NCBI RefSeq assembly: GCF_007004135.1
Contig: NZ_VJMG01000021.1
Location: 1 to 64,000, forward strand
DNA length: 64,000 bases
Direction: 5' to 3'
DNA from: Affinirhizobium straminoryzae
GTDB lineage: Bacteria > Pseudomonadota > Alphaproteobacteria > Rhizobiales > Rhizobiaceae
A model generated the notes under the pieces. The model saw only the letters and a program-made list of their open reading frames with translations. It had not been told where the DNA came from and did no database searches. Of the stretch, positions 1 to 9,230 are shown piece after piece. The translations under genes and the position numbers were made by a program. Position 1 is the stretch's first letter. Each line of letters begins with the position of its first letter.

Positions 1-1883
1 CGCGTCCCGCGCCTGCGGCCTTGCGGGCCGCAGCGCCGGCCGCCGAGGCGACCGATGCCACCGCCGGCAAGCCGGAGCGCATCTCCAAGATTCTCGCCCG
101 TGCCGGTGTCGCCTCGCGCCGCGACGTGGAGCGGATGATCATGGACGGCCGCGTGCGCCTCAATGGCCAGGTTCTCGATACGCCCGTGGTCAATGCCACG
201 CTTTCCGATCGCATCGAGGTGGATGGCGAGCCGATCCGCGGCATCGAGCGGACGCGCCTGTGGCTCTACCACAAGCCGGCCGGCCTGGTGACGACCAATT
301 CCGATCCGGAAGGCCGCCCGACCGTGTTCGACAACCTGCCGGAGGATCTGCCGCGCGTGATGTCGATCGGCCGCCTCGATATCAATACCGAGGGCCTGCT
401 GCTGCTGACCAATGACGGCGGCCTGTCGCGTGTGCTCGAACTGCCGACCACCGGCTGGCTGCGCCGTTACCGCGTGCGCGCCCATGGCGAGGTGACGCAG
501 GAGGCGCTCGACAAGCTCAAGGAAGGCATTGCCGTCGACGGCGTGCTCTACGGTGCGATCGACGCGACGCTCGACCGCCAGCAGGGCCACAATGTCTGGA
601 TCACCATGGGTCTGCGCGAAGGCAAGAACCGCGAGATCAAGAACGTGCTCGGCGCGCTCGGCCTCGATGTCAACCGCCTGATCCGTGTCTCCTACGGTCC
701 GTTCCAGCTCGGCGACCTGCCGGAAGGCCATGTGGTGGAGGTGCGCGGCCGCATGCTGCGCGACCAGCTCGGCCCGCGCCTGATCGAGGAATCCAAGGCG
801 AATTTCGAGGCGCCGGTCTACAGCAACCCGGTGGCCGACGACGAGAAGCCGCAGCCGAAGGGCCCCTCTGCCGGTCGCGACGACAAGCCCTGGGGCGCCG
901 AGGAGCGCCGCGAGGGACGTGGGGATCGCGATGGTGACCGTTTTGGCGGCAAACCGTCGCCAAAGGGCAAGGGTCCCGCCAAGGGCAAGGATTTTGACAA
1001 GCGCGGCGGCAAGTTCGGTGGCGACGGTTTCGGCGAGGACAAGCCGAAGAAGCGCCTGCCGCTCGGCACTGCCCGTACCGCCAATGTCTGGATGGCGCCC
1101 GGTGCGCGTCCGACGGCCGATGGCGGCGCCAAGAAATCGGCGCGAGCCGAGGCCGAGCGCCTGTTCAGCAAGGGCGGTGAGGCCCCACGCCGTGCCTCCA
1201 GCGTCAATGTGAACCGCGTCGAAGGCGACAGCGACTGGATCCGCGCCGAGGCGCCCGCGCGCCGTCCGCGCGACGAGGATGAAGGCGGCTTCGGTCGTCG
1301 TGATCGTGGCGACCGTGCTGACCGTGGCGATCGGCCGGAGCGGGGCGAGCGTCGTGATCGCGGGGATCGTCCGGATCGTGGCCCACGCCCGGATCGGGCG
1401 GAGCGCAGCGACCGTTTCGAGCGCGGGGAGCGCAGCAGTGATCGCAGCGAGCGCAGCTTTTCGGACCGCCCGCGGGGCGATCGCAAGCCGCGCGAGGACG
1501 GCGATCGTCCGCGCTCCAAGCCCTATGGCTCAGGGGCCGGTCCCGGTCGTTCGGCGCGTGAAAACGCAGAACGTGCTTTCAGCCGGCCGGAAGGCGGGCG
1601 TCCCGAGGGGCGTCGCGCCGAGGGGGAACGCGGTGGCTTCGGCAGCAAGCCGGCCGGTGGCAAGCCGTTCGGCGGAAAACCCTCCGGCGGCAAGCCGGGC
1701 GCAAAGCCCTTCGGTTCCAAGCCGTCGTTTGGTGGCAAGCCCGTAGGCGGCAAGCCGTCCTTTGGAAGTAAGCCGGGCGGTGGCAAGCCGGGTGGCGGCA
1801 AGCCGGGTGGGCGTCCGGCGGGCGGTCGCGGGCCGGGGTCCGGTCCAAAGGGCGGTTCGCGTTCGAGAACACCGAGAGGGTAA
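1..1883 (+). CDS. rluB: 23S rRNA pseudouridine synthase RluB-like, 5' end outside window
   Basis: Isomerises uridine to pseudouridine in helix 89 of 23S rRNA (U2605 in E. coli). The frame is open back to base 1, so the true start lies upstream; the TTG at 21 is only the first possible start inside the window. After an Ala/Pro-rich lead comes an S4 RNA-binding domain (motif ARAGVASRRD), then the RsuA/RluB catalytic domain with the GRLDINTEGLLLLTNDGG signature, whose Asp is the catalytic residue. The domain ends near base 800. About 350 further residues form a low-complexity tail, first acidic/basic (RGDR, DRPERGER repeats), then GGKP/FGGKP repeats, far longer than E. coli RluB. rsmD follows after 5 bases, so the two rRNA-modifying genes are probably co-transcribed. 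Confidence 0.93.
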   Translation, partial: RPAPAALRAAAPAAEATDATAGKPERISKILARAGVASRRDVERMIMDGRVRLNGQVLDTPVVNATLSDRIEVDGEPIRGIERTRLWLYHKPAGLVTTNSDPEGRPTVFDNLPEDLPRVMSIGRLDINTEGLLLLTNDGGLSRVLELPTTGWLRRYRVRAHGEVTQEALDKLKEGIAVDGVLYGAIDATLDRQQGHNVWITMGLREGKNREIKNVLGALGLDVNRLIRVSYGPFQLGDLPEGHVVEVRGRMLRDQLGPRLIEESKANFEAPVYSNPVADDEKPQPKGPSAGRDDKPWGAEERREGRGDRDGDRFGGKPSPKGKGPAKGKDFDKRGGKFGGDGFGEDKPKKRLPLGTARTANVWMAPGARPTADGGAKKSARAEAERLFSKGGEAPRRASSVNVNRVEGDSDWIRAEAPARRPRDEDEGGFGRRDRGDRADRGDRPERGERRDRGDRPDRGPRPDRAERSDRFERGERSSDRSERSFSDRPRGDRKPREDGDRPRSKPYGSGAGPGRSARENAERAFSRPEGGRPEGRRAEGERGGFGSKPAGGKPFGGKPSGGKPGAKPFGSKPSFGGKPVGGKPSFGSKPGGGKPGGGKPGGRPAGGRGPGSGPKGGSRSRTPRG

Positions 1884-1888
1884 GCGCC

Positions 1889-2449
1889 GTGCGGATCGTC
1901 GGTGGTGAGTTTCGGGGCCGGTCTCTGGCCACGCCCAAATCCAGCGCGATCCGGCCGACCATCGACCGGACGCGCGAAAGCCTGTTCAACATCATCGGCC
2001 ATGTCTATCCCGAAGCGATCGAGGGCACCCGCGTCGTCGATCTCTTCGCCGGCACCGGCGCGGTGGGGCTGGAAGCCCTGTCGCGCGGCTGTCGCAGCGC
2101 GCTGTTTGTGGAAAACAGCGTCGAGGGCCGCGGCCTGTTGTGGGAAAACATCGAAAGCCTGGGCCTTCACGGCCGCGCGCGCATCCTGCGCCGGGATGCG
2201 ACCCGGCTTGGGCCGGCCGGTACGATGGAACCCTGCCATTTTCTCTTTGCCGATCCGCCCTATGGTCAGGGGCTTGGAGAGGCGGCGCTGCTTTGTGCGC
2301 ATCAGGGCGGCTGGCTGATGCCCGAGGCGCTGGTGGTGCTGGAAGAGCGGGCGGATGTGACGCTGGCCGTCGATCCCGTCTTCCAGCCGCTGGAGCAACG
2401 CATGTTTGGCGATACCCGGATCGACTTCTTCCGCTACCGGCCCGCCTGA
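1889..2449 (+). CDS. rsmD: 16S rRNA (guanine(966)-N(2))-methyltransferase
   Basis: Methylates N2 of G966 in 16S rRNA using S-adenosylmethionine. The 186-residue length is normal. It begins MRIVGGEFRGR, typical of the family, and carries the SAM-binding motif VVDLFAGTGAVGLEALSRG and the catalytic DPPYG motif (FADPPYGQG). Translation starts at GTG 1889, five bases after the rluB stop, so translational coupling is likely. The patatin-like gene follows 11 bases later. Confidence 0.95.
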   Translation: MRIVGGEFRGRSLATPKSSAIRPTIDRTRESLFNIIGHVYPEAIEGTRVVDLFAGTGAVGLEALSRGCRSALFVENSVEGRGLLWENIESLGLHGRARILRRDATRLGPAGTMEPCHFLFADPPYGQGLGEAALLCAHQGGWLMPEALVVLEERADVTLAVDPVFQPLEQRMFGDTRIDFFRYRPA

Positions 2450-2460
2450 GGACCAGGACC

Positions 2461-3345
2461 ATGAGCACCCGGCTGTCGCTGCCCGTCGAGATGAAGCGCC
2501 CGCTCGGAACCAAGCCAAGGGTCGGGCTGGCGCTCGGCGGCGGCGGTGCCCGCGGCATCGCCCATATCGCCGTCATCGAGGCGCTGGACGAGATGGGCGT
2601 GAAGCCCGTGGCCATTGCCGGCTCCTCCATCGGCGCCATCTTCGGCGCCGGCATGGCCGCCGGCATGAGCGGCGCGGAGATCCGCGACTACACGGTGGAA
2701 ACGCTCGGCAATCGCGGCACGGTGCTGGGCCGCCTGTGGTCGCTCGGGCCCGACAGCATGCGCGACATGGTGGGCGGCTTTCGCCTGGGCCATTTCAACC
2801 TGGAACGCATCCTCGCCGGCTTCCTGCCGCCGCAGGTGCCCGACACATTCGAGGCGCTGCCGATTCCGCTGAAGATCGCGGTCACCGATTATTACGGCCA
2901 GGCGGAGGTGATCGTGGAGGAGGGGGATCTGCGCACCGCCATCGCCGCCTCGGCCGCCATTCCCGGCCTCTTCATGGCCGTGCGCATCAATGGCCGCATC
3001 ATGGTGGATGGCGGCATCTTCAACCCGGTCCCTTATGAGCACGTGGCCGATGCCGCCGACATCGTGATCGGCGTTGATGTGGTCGGCGGGCCGGAGGGCG
3101 ATGGCACGCATCCGCCGAACCGGCTGGACAGCATGTTCGGCGCCAGCCAGCTGATGATGCAGGCCTGCATCGCGCTGAAGCTCAGGCTGCATCCGCCGCA
3201 CCTCTTCCTGCGTCCGCCGGTCAACCGGTTCGGCGTGATGGATTTCCTCAAGGTGCGCGAAATCCTCGATGAAAGCGAAGGCATCAAGGACGAAGTCAAG
3301 CGCGGGCTGGACAGCCTGTTCGAAGCGGCCGCAGCGCCGCTCTGA
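2461..3345 (+). CDS. Patatin-like phospholipase family protein
   Basis: Predicted serine lipid acyl hydrolase of the patatin/RssA type, 294 residues. The oxyanion loop GGGGARG (about 27-32), nucleophile elbow G-S-S-I-G (Ser56) and catalytic Asp of the DGG motif (Asp183) are all present, so the Ser-Asp dyad is intact. There is no signal peptide, so it is probably cytosolic or membrane-peripheral. The ATG at 2461 is preceded by a weak purine-rich site. It is the last gene of the rluB-rsmD group and meets the antiporter gene tail to tail. The substrate cannot be told from sequence. Confidence 0.9.
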   Translation: MSTRLSLPVEMKRPLGTKPRVGLALGGGGARGIAHIAVIEALDEMGVKPVAIAGSSIGAIFGAGMAAGMSGAEIRDYTVETLGNRGTVLGRLWSLGPDSMRDMVGGFRLGHFNLERILAGFLPPQVPDTFEALPIPLKIAVTDYYGQAEVIVEEGDLRTAIAASAAIPGLFMAVRINGRIMVDGGIFNPVPYEHVADAADIVIGVDVVGGPEGDGTHPPNRLDSMFGASQLMMQACIALKLRLHPPHLFLRPPVNRFGVMDFLKVREILDESEGIKDEVKRGLDSLFEAAAAPL

Positions 3346-3352
3346 CGCCGTT

Positions 3353-3373
3353 CCGGTCGCGCCCTGCGACCGG
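3353..3373. terminator. Hairpin between convergent genes
   Basis: A perfect 8-bp inverted repeat, CCGGTCGC and GCGACCGG with a 5-base loop, sits 7 bases after the patatin gene stop and before the end of the leftward antiporter gene. It has no T-run, so it may work with Rho or only protect 3' ends. Confidence 0.45.
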
Positions 3374-3420
3374 TGATCGAGGCTGCGCGATGGCGCTCCC
3401 TCGGTCACCCGCGCCCCACA

Positions 3421-5226
3421 TCAGATGGTGTCGGCCTCTTCCTCGGCCTCCGTAGCGTCCCGCACCGGCGTGCGCTTCGGCTTTGTCAGAGGCTCCGGGC
3501 GAACCGGGCGGGTGTGCAGCATGTGCAGCCCCGCCGTGATGCCCTTGGCGGCCTGGATCTGCAGGCGCTCCTCGTCGCGGCGGCGGATATCGTCGCCGAT
3601 CTCGGCTGCCTCGGCTTCGGACTTGTCGAGCCCCTCCAGCATCTTGCGGCCGAACAGAAGACCGGATTCCAGCGTTTCGCGCAGTTCGTATTCCACCTCG
3701 CGGGCCCTCAGCGACAGCGAATGGATGCGGTCATAGGAGCGGACGAACAGGCGTGTTTCGGGGAACTCGGCGCGGATCAGGTCCACCACCTTGTCGGTGA
3801 TCTCCTGCCTGTGGGTGCAGACGGCGACGATCTTGGCGCGTTCGATGCCGGCAGCGACCAGCACCTCTCGGCGCGTGCCATCCCCGAAATAGATGCGGAA
3901 GCCGAAGGTGGCGGCCTGTCGGATGCGATCCGGCGAATCGTCGATCACGGTCACGTCGCTGCCGCCGGCGAGCAGGATCTGCGCGGCGATCTGGCCGAAG
4001 CGGGAAAAGCCGACCATCAGCACGTCCGCGCCCGCTCCCTCGAAATCCTCGGCGATCTCCTCGCGGGTCTCGCGTACCATCAGACGCCGCGACAGCGCCG
4101 TGCCGAGTGGCGTCAGCGCCATCGACAGCGTGACGCTGGCAATCAGCAGCGAGGCGGTGGCCGGCGTCAGCAGGCTGGCGGATACGGCGGTGGTGAACAG
4201 CACGAAACCGAATTCGCCGCCCTGCGGCAGGAGGGCTGCGATGCTGACGGCATCGTCGTGGTTGGATCCCCATAGCCGCGACAGGGCGTAGAGGATGACT
4301 GCCTTGACGACCATGAAGAGCGGCACGCCGACGAGGATCAGAACGAGGTTGTCGAGAATGGCGTCGAGCTGCAGCGACAGGCCGACGGCGATGAAGAACA
4401 TGGCGAGGAGCAGGCCGCGGAACGGCTCGATATCCGCCTCCAGCTCGTGGCGGTAGGAGGATTCCGCCAGCATCACGCCGGCGAGAAAGGCGCCCATGGC
4501 CATGGAGAGGCCGGCAAGCTGCATCAGGATTGCCGCGCCCAGCACCACGAGCAGGGCGGCTGCCAGCATCACCTCGCGCGCGCCGGTGCGGGCGATCACC
4601 TGGAACATCGGCGTCAGCAGATAACGGCCGGCGAGAATCAGCAGGCAGATGGCAACCGCCGCCTTGGCGAAATCGATGAAGAAGGTGTTGGCATGTGGTT
4701 CCGATCCGGCGCCGAGCAGTGTCACCAGTGCAAGAAGCGGCACGATGGCGAGATCCTGGAACAGCAGGATGGAGAAGGCGCGCCGGCCATAGAGCGTGTT
4801 GGATTCGCCGTTATCGGCCAGGATCTGCAGCGCAAAGGCGGTGGACGAGAGCGCCAGGCCGAAACCGGCAATCACGCTGCCTTGCCAGCTGGCGATGCCG
4901 GTCAGCCATGCCAGCCCGGTCAGCGCCAGGCCCGACAGCACCACCTGGGCGGTGCCGAGCACGAAGATGTCGCCGCGCATCTGCCACAGGCGCGACGGTT
5001 TCAGCTCCAGACCGATGATGAAGAGCAGGAAGACGACGCCCAGTTCCGAGACATGCAGCACTTCCTGCGGATCATTGATCATCCGCAGCACCGGACCGAG
5101 CACGATGCCGGCCGCGAGATAGCCCAGCACCGTGCCGAGACCGAGTTTCTTGAACAAAGGTGCAGCCAGGACGGTGCCGGCCAGCAGCAGAAGCGTTTCG
5201 TTCAACATCGGGTCGGTGGTTGCCAT
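3421..5226 (-). CDS. CPA2-type monovalent cation:proton antiporter with RCK domain (Kef-like)
   Basis: Inner-membrane K+/H+ (or Na+/H+) antiporter of the CPA2/Kef family, 601 residues. The first two thirds are a multi-span Na_H_exchanger domain (N-terminal motif KKLGLGTVLGYLAAG, later ADNGESNTLYGRRAFSILLFQD). The C-terminal third is a TrkA-N/RCK domain starting at MVGFSRFGQ with a Rossmann Gly-rich turn and the FGDGTRREVL motif. The open frame runs much further upstream but antisense to pmbA; the ATG at 5226 was chosen because GAGAGG lies 8 bases before it and the membrane domain begins directly after. It diverges from pmbA. KefB or KefC cannot be told apart here. Confidence 0.9.
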   Translation of the reverse strand: MATTDPMLNETLLLLAGTVLAAPLFKKLGLGTVLGYLAAGIVLGPVLRMINDPQEVLHVSELGVVFLLFIIGLELKPSRLWQMRGDIFVLGTAQVVLSGLALTGLAWLTGIASWQGSVIAGFGLALSSTAFALQILADNGESNTLYGRRAFSILLFQDLAIVPLLALVTLLGAGSEPHANTFFIDFAKAAVAICLLILAGRYLLTPMFQVIARTGAREVMLAAALLVVLGAAILMQLAGLSMAMGAFLAGVMLAESSYRHELEADIEPFRGLLLAMFFIAVGLSLQLDAILDNLVLILVGVPLFMVVKAVILYALSRLWGSNHDDAVSIAALLPQGGEFGFVLFTTAVSASLLTPATASLLIASVTLSMALTPLGTALSRRLMVRETREEIAEDFEGAGADVLMVGFSRFGQIAAQILLAGGSDVTVIDDSPDRIRQAATFGFRIYFGDGTRREVLVAAGIERAKIVAVCTHRQEITDKVVDLIRAEFPETRLFVRSYDRIHSLSLRAREVEYELRETLESGLLFGRKMLEGLDKSEAEAAEIGDDIRRRDEERLQIQAAKGITAGLHMLHTRPVRPEPLTKPKRTPVRDATEAEEEADTI

Positions 5227-5325
5227 GCGGCCTCTCGGATTCTGCATCGCGGCAAGAATCACCTTGCCGCTCTTGATGCTTTCTTTCGTCCACAATACAT
5301 GGTCTGGCAACGAAAGGCTCATCCC

Positions 5326-6684
5326 ATGTCGTCTGAAATGCCCTCCGCAATTGATTCCAGTGCCCTGCTGTCCCGCGCGGCCGAACTTATCGATCTGGCC
5401 AGGAAGGCAGGCGCCGATCAGGCGGATGCCGTCGTGGTGCGCTCCCGCTCCCGCTCCGTCAGCGTCCGCCTCGGCAAGGTGGAAAATACGGAGGCCTCCG
5501 AAAGCGACGATTTTTCGCTGCGCGTCTTCGTCGGGCGGCGGGTCGCCAGCGTCTCGGCCAATCCGGGCTTCGACCTGAAACAGCTTGCCGAACGGGCGGT
5601 TGCCATGGCCAAGGTCTCGCCGGAAGATCCCTATGCCTGCCTGGCGGACGAGGCCAGGCTCGCCCGATCCTTCCCCGACCTCGATCTCTATGATCCGACC
5701 GAAGTGCCGACCGAGGCGCTGACCGAGGCGGCGTTGGCCGCCGAACAGGCGGCGCTGTCGGTGGCGGGCGTCACCAATTCCTCCGGCGCCGGCGCCTCCG
5801 CCGGCTCGGGCGGCCTCGTTCTCGTCACCTCGCATGGCTTTTCCGGCAGCTATATCGCCAGCCGCTTCGGCCGCTCCGTCAGCGTGATTGCCGGCGAAGG
5901 CACGAAGATGGAGCGCGATTACGATTATGACAGCCGCCTCTATGTCGCCGATCTCGATCCGGCAGAACTGATCGGCCGCCGCGCCGGCGAGCGCACCGTC
6001 CGGCGCGTCAATCCCCGCCAGGTGGACACCGGCAGCAATGTGACGGTCGTCTTCGATCCGCGCATCGCGCGCGGCTTCGTCGGGCATATCGCCGGCGCGA
6101 TCAACGGCGCATCGGTCGCCCGCAAGACGAGCTTCCTGCGCGACCGGATGGGCCAGCAGGTGCTGAAGGCCGGCCTCAACATCACCGACGATCCGCTGAT
6201 CGTGCGCGGCTCTTCCTCACGCCCCTTCGATGGCGAGGGCGTGACCGGCGAGCGGATGGTGATGATCGAGGACGGCGTGCTGAAGCACTGGTTCCTGTCC
6301 ACCTCCACCGGCCGCGAACTCGGCCTTGAGACCAACGGGCGCGGCGTGCGGGGCGGCACCTCCGTGTCGCCCGCCTCCACCAATCTGGCGCTTGAGCCCG
6401 GCGAGATTGCGCCGGAGGACCTGATCCGCGGCATCGGTAACGGCTTCTACGTCACCGAACTGATCGGCCAGGGCGTCAACATGATCACCGGCGAATACAG
6501 CCGCGGTGCGACCGGCTTCTGGATCGAGAACGGCGAGCTGACCTTCCCCGTTTCGGAAGTCACGATTGCCTCCAATCTCAAGGACATGTTCATGCGCATG
6601 ACGCCGGCAAACGACATCGATCGCAAGTACGGCGTTGCCGCACCGACGATTGCCATCGAGGGCATGACGCTGGCAGGGCGCTGA
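5326..6684 (+). CDS. pmbA: TldE/PmbA family protein
   Basis: Partner subunit of the TldD/TldE protease, which in E. coli matures microcin B17 and degrades CcdA. The protein is 452 residues, the normal length. It lacks the HExxxH metal motif of TldD, which fits the non-catalytic TldE/PmbA partner, and has the conserved C-terminal region around FLSTSTGRELGLETNGRG. The frame is open well upstream but antisense to the antiporter; the ATG at 5326 with AAAGG upstream fits the family N-terminus (SSALLSRAAELIDLARKAGAD). It heads a rightward group that continues with the cysQ-like gene one base after its stop. No tldD is in the window. Confidence 0.9.
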   Translation: MSSEMPSAIDSSALLSRAAELIDLARKAGADQADAVVVRSRSRSVSVRLGKVENTEASESDDFSLRVFVGRRVASVSANPGFDLKQLAERAVAMAKVSPEDPYACLADEARLARSFPDLDLYDPTEVPTEALTEAALAAEQAALSVAGVTNSSGAGASAGSGGLVLVTSHGFSGSYIASRFGRSVSVIAGEGTKMERDYDYDSRLYVADLDPAELIGRRAGERTVRRVNPRQVDTGSNVTVVFDPRIARGFVGHIAGAINGASVARKTSFLRDRMGQQVLKAGLNITDDPLIVRGSSSRPFDGEGVTGERMVMIEDGVLKHWFLSTSTGRELGLETNGRGVRGGTSVSPASTNLALEPGEIAPEDLIRGIGNGFYVTELIGQGVNMITGEYSRGATGFWIENGELTFPVSEVTIASNLKDMFMRMTPANDIDRKYGVAAPTIAIEGMTLAGR

Positions 6685-6685
6685 G

Positions 6686-7486
6686 GTGACGGACACGACC
6701 GCGAGCGACTGGACAGAGGACCTCGACCTGATCCGCCGCGCCGCGCGCGAGGCGGGCGACGTGGCGCTCGGTTATTTCGGCCGCTCGCCCGAAGTCTGGT
6801 GGAAGAACGAGGGCCGCTCACCGGTCAGCGCCGCCGATTTCGCCGCCAACGACCGGCTGGAAACGCTGCTGAGGACCGCACGCCCCGCCTATGGCTGGCT
6901 GTCGGAGGAAACCGACGATGATCCCGCGCGGCTTGCCTGCGAGACGCTGTTCGTTATCGATCCGATCGACGGCACGCGCGCCTTCATCAATTGTGAGGCA
7001 ACCTGGTGCGTCAGCGTCGCAGTCGTGCATCTGGGGCGTCCGGTGGCGGGCGTTCTCTATGCGCCGGCCCTTGGCGAGGAATTCGTCGCAGTGGCGGACG
7101 GAGCGGCGCTGAAGAACGGCGTGGTGATCCGCACCTCGGAGCCGCGTGCGCAGGAGCTGCGCCGCATCGCCGCGCCCGAGGAGATGCTGCGCCGGTTCGA
7201 GCCGGGCTTGCGCAGCACGCTGCAGCGCATCCGCCACGTCCCCTCGCTGGCCTACCGGCTGGCCATGGTGGCGGATGGTCGCATTGACGGCACGGTGGTC
7301 ATGCGCAACAGCCACGACTGGGATCTCGCCGCCGCCGATCTGATCCTCGAACGGGCCGGCGGACGCCTGGTCGGGCTCGACCGGCTGCCGCTTGCCTACA
7401 ACCGGGATGCAGTGACCCACGGCGTGCTCTGTGCCGGTGCCGAACATCTGCTGGAAAGCCTTGTCCACGGCCTTGCATCGGGTTGA
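6686..7486 (+). CDS. cysQ: Inositol monophosphatase family protein, probable 3'(2'),5'-bisphosphate nucleotidase (CysQ-like)
   Basis: Mg-dependent phosphatase of the IMPase/CysQ/FBPase superfamily, 266 residues. Metal-binding motif 1, DPIDGTRAFI, and the C-terminal motif DWDLAAADLILERAGG are intact, and an upstream Glu pair (LSEETDDD) fits the third metal ligand. CysQ members hydrolyse 3'-phosphoadenosine 5'-phosphate from sulfate assimilation; inositol-1-phosphate remains possible. It starts at GTG 6686, directly after the pmbA stop. The CysQ sub-assignment is an inference from family resemblance. Confidence 0.82.
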   Translation: MTDTTASDWTEDLDLIRRAAREAGDVALGYFGRSPEVWWKNEGRSPVSAADFAANDRLETLLRTARPAYGWLSEETDDDPARLACETLFVIDPIDGTRAFINCEATWCVSVAVVHLGRPVAGVLYAPALGEEFVAVADGAALKNGVVIRTSEPRAQELRRIAAPEEMLRRFEPGLRSTLQRIRHVPSLAYRLAMVADGRIDGTVVMRNSHDWDLAAADLILERAGGRLVGLDRLPLAYNRDAVTHGVLCAGAEHLLESLVHGLASG

Positions 7487-7546
7487 CCTTTGGTGCGGAA
7501 TGCCGCAGGAGAAGGGGGCGGGGGAGTTGATAAAAAGAGGCATAGA

Positions 7547-7786
7547 ATGACCGTGCAGGGCGACAAGAAACAGCTTCTTCATCTCGTTTTCGGCGGTGAG
7601 CTGGAAAGTCTTCAGGGCCTGGATTTCAAGGATCTGAACGCGCTCGATATCGTCGGCATCTTCCCCGATTACGCCAGTGCTCTGGAAGCGTGGAAGAGCA
7701 AGGCGCAGATGACGGTTGACAACGCACACATGCGTTATTTCATCGTCCACATGCACCGGCTGCTCGACCCCGACAGCAAGGCCTGA
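7547..7786 (+). CDS. DUF4170 domain-containing small protein
   Basis: A 79-residue soluble protein with the DUF4170 pattern (LHLVFGGELESLQG, then VGIFPDYASALEAWKSKAQ, ending near YFIVHMHRLLDP). The function is unknown; the family is typical of Rhizobiales and Rhodobacterales and often sits just upstream of waaA, as here. ATG 7547 is preceded by AGAGG. The frame could be read from further upstream, but only this start has a ribosome binding site. Context suggests a link with envelope lipid synthesis; this is inference. Confidence 0.85.
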   Translation: MTVQGDKKQLLHLVFGGELESLQGLDFKDLNALDIVGIFPDYASALEAWKSKAQMTVDNAHMRYFIVHMHRLLDPDSKA

Positions 7787-7907
7787 GCGCCGCACGGGCG
7801 TCGGCCCTGACGCGGACGTGGCGCGTTTTTGACGCAATTGCGACGCATACACCAATGCAATTTCGGGCTGTGAACGGGACGATGCGGATGAGGGGTGATC
7901 GAGGGCG

Positions 7908-9230
7908 ATGGCAGTGAGCAACGGCTTGGCGCGCATGGCCCTGTTCGGATACCGCGTGGCCGGTATCTGTGCCTATCCGCTGGCGTCCCCCTACCTTGCC
8001 TATCGCACGCTGAAGGGCAAGGAAGAGCGGCAGCGGCGGCTGGAACGCTTCGGCTATCCCAGCGTGCCGCGCCCGCATGGGCCGCTCATCTGGGTGCATG
8101 CGGCAAGTGTTGGCGAAACGCTGGCGGTCATTCCGCTGATACGCGAGCTGCGCCGCCGCGAAATCCATGTTCTGCTCACCACCGGCACCGTAACGTCGGC
8201 CGCCCTCAGCCGCACCCGGCTGGGCGACGAAGTCATCCACCAGTATGTGCCGCTCGACGTAAAGTTTCCGATCAAGCGCTTCATCGCCTACTGGCGTCCG
8301 GATGCGGCGATCACCGCAGAATCCGAGATCTGGCCCACCACCATGGCCGAACTCTCCCGCCGAAACATCCCGCAGATCCGCGTCAATGCCCGCATTTCCG
8401 ACCGCTCCTACGAGCGCTGGAGCAATCGCAGCAAGATCGCCGAACTGCTGTTCGGGCGCCTTGCGCTGGTCGTGGCGCGCTCCGATCTCGACGCCGAGCG
8501 CTTCCGTGATCTGGGCGCCTGGCCGGTGGTGATCTCCGGCAATCTGAAGGGCGATACCGATCCACCGCCAGTGGATGAGGCGGTCCTTGCCGGCTACCAG
8601 TCGCAGGTCGGTGACCGGAAGACCTGGGCGGCGATCTGCACGTTCGAGGGCGAGGAAGAGGCGGCCGCCTTCGTGCATCGCGCCATCAAGCCGCGCAACC
8701 AGCAGCTCACCATCATCGTGCCACGCCATCCCGAACGGGGCGATGCGATCGAGGCCATGCTGCGCGAGAAGGGGCTGACGGTCGCCCGGCGCTCCCGCAA
8801 CGATGTCATCACCCCCGAAACCGATATCTTTCTCGGCGACAGCATCGGCGAAATGGGGCTTTACCTGCGCCTCACCGAGATTTCCTTCGTCGGCCGCTCG
8901 CTGACGGCGGAAGGCGGGCAGAACCCGCTCGAATCGGCCATGCTCGGCTGCGCGGTGCTTTCCGGCCCCAACGTTCAGAATTTCCGCGAAACCTATCAGC
9001 AAGTCATCCGCAAGGGGGGTGCCCGCATGGTGCGCGACACCGAAATGCTGGCCAAGGCCGTGCATTACCTGATGACCAACGAGGTGGCCCGCCGCAAGAT
9101 GATCGATTGCGGCCACGAGGCCGTGCAGGACATGCGCGGCGCTCTTTCCACCACGATCAAGGCGCTGGAACCCTATCTCAACCCGTTGACGGTGGCCGCC
9201 CGCTTGCGTCCGGCCGGCGGAGGCGCATGA
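7908..9230 (+). CDS. waaA: 3-deoxy-D-manno-octulosonic acid transferase
   Basis: Transfers Kdo from CMP-Kdo to lipid IVA at the inner face of the cytoplasmic membrane. The 440-residue protein has an N-terminal membrane-anchoring segment, the GT30 N-domain motif IWVHAASVGET containing the conserved catalytic Glu, and a C-terminal GT-B nucleotide-binding half (EGGQNPLESAMLGC). ATG 7908 was used. The stop overlaps the next start by 4 bases (ATGA), so the HAD gene is coupled. waaA and lpxK in one run agree with a lipid A operon. A 120-base gap separates it from DUF4170 and could hold a promoter. Confidence 0.95.
   Translation: MAVSNGLARMALFGYRVAGICAYPLASPYLAYRTLKGKEERQRRLERFGYPSVPRPHGPLIWVHAASVGETLAVIPLIRELRRREIHVLLTTGTVTSAALSRTRLGDEVIHQYVPLDVKFPIKRFIAYWRPDAAITAESEIWPTTMAELSRRNIPQIRVNARISDRSYERWSNRSKIAELLFGRLALVVARSDLDAERFRDLGAWPVVISGNLKGDTDPPPVDEAVLAGYQSQVGDRKTWAAICTFEGEEEAAAFVHRAIKPRNQQLTIIVPRHPERGDAIEAMLREKGLTVARRSRNDVITPETDIFLGDSIGEMGLYLRLTEISFVGRSLTAEGGQNPLESAMLGCAVLSGPNVQNFRETYQQVIRKGGARMVRDTEMLAKAVHYLMTNEVARRKMIDCGHEAVQDMRGALSTTIKALEPYLNPLTVAARLRPAGGGA

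Noticed and set aside
4447..5325. N-terminal extension of pmbA and the mirror extension of the antiporter gene
   Set aside because: Each extension runs antisense to the neighbouring gene and lacks homology; internal ATG codons with ribosome binding sites explain both starts.
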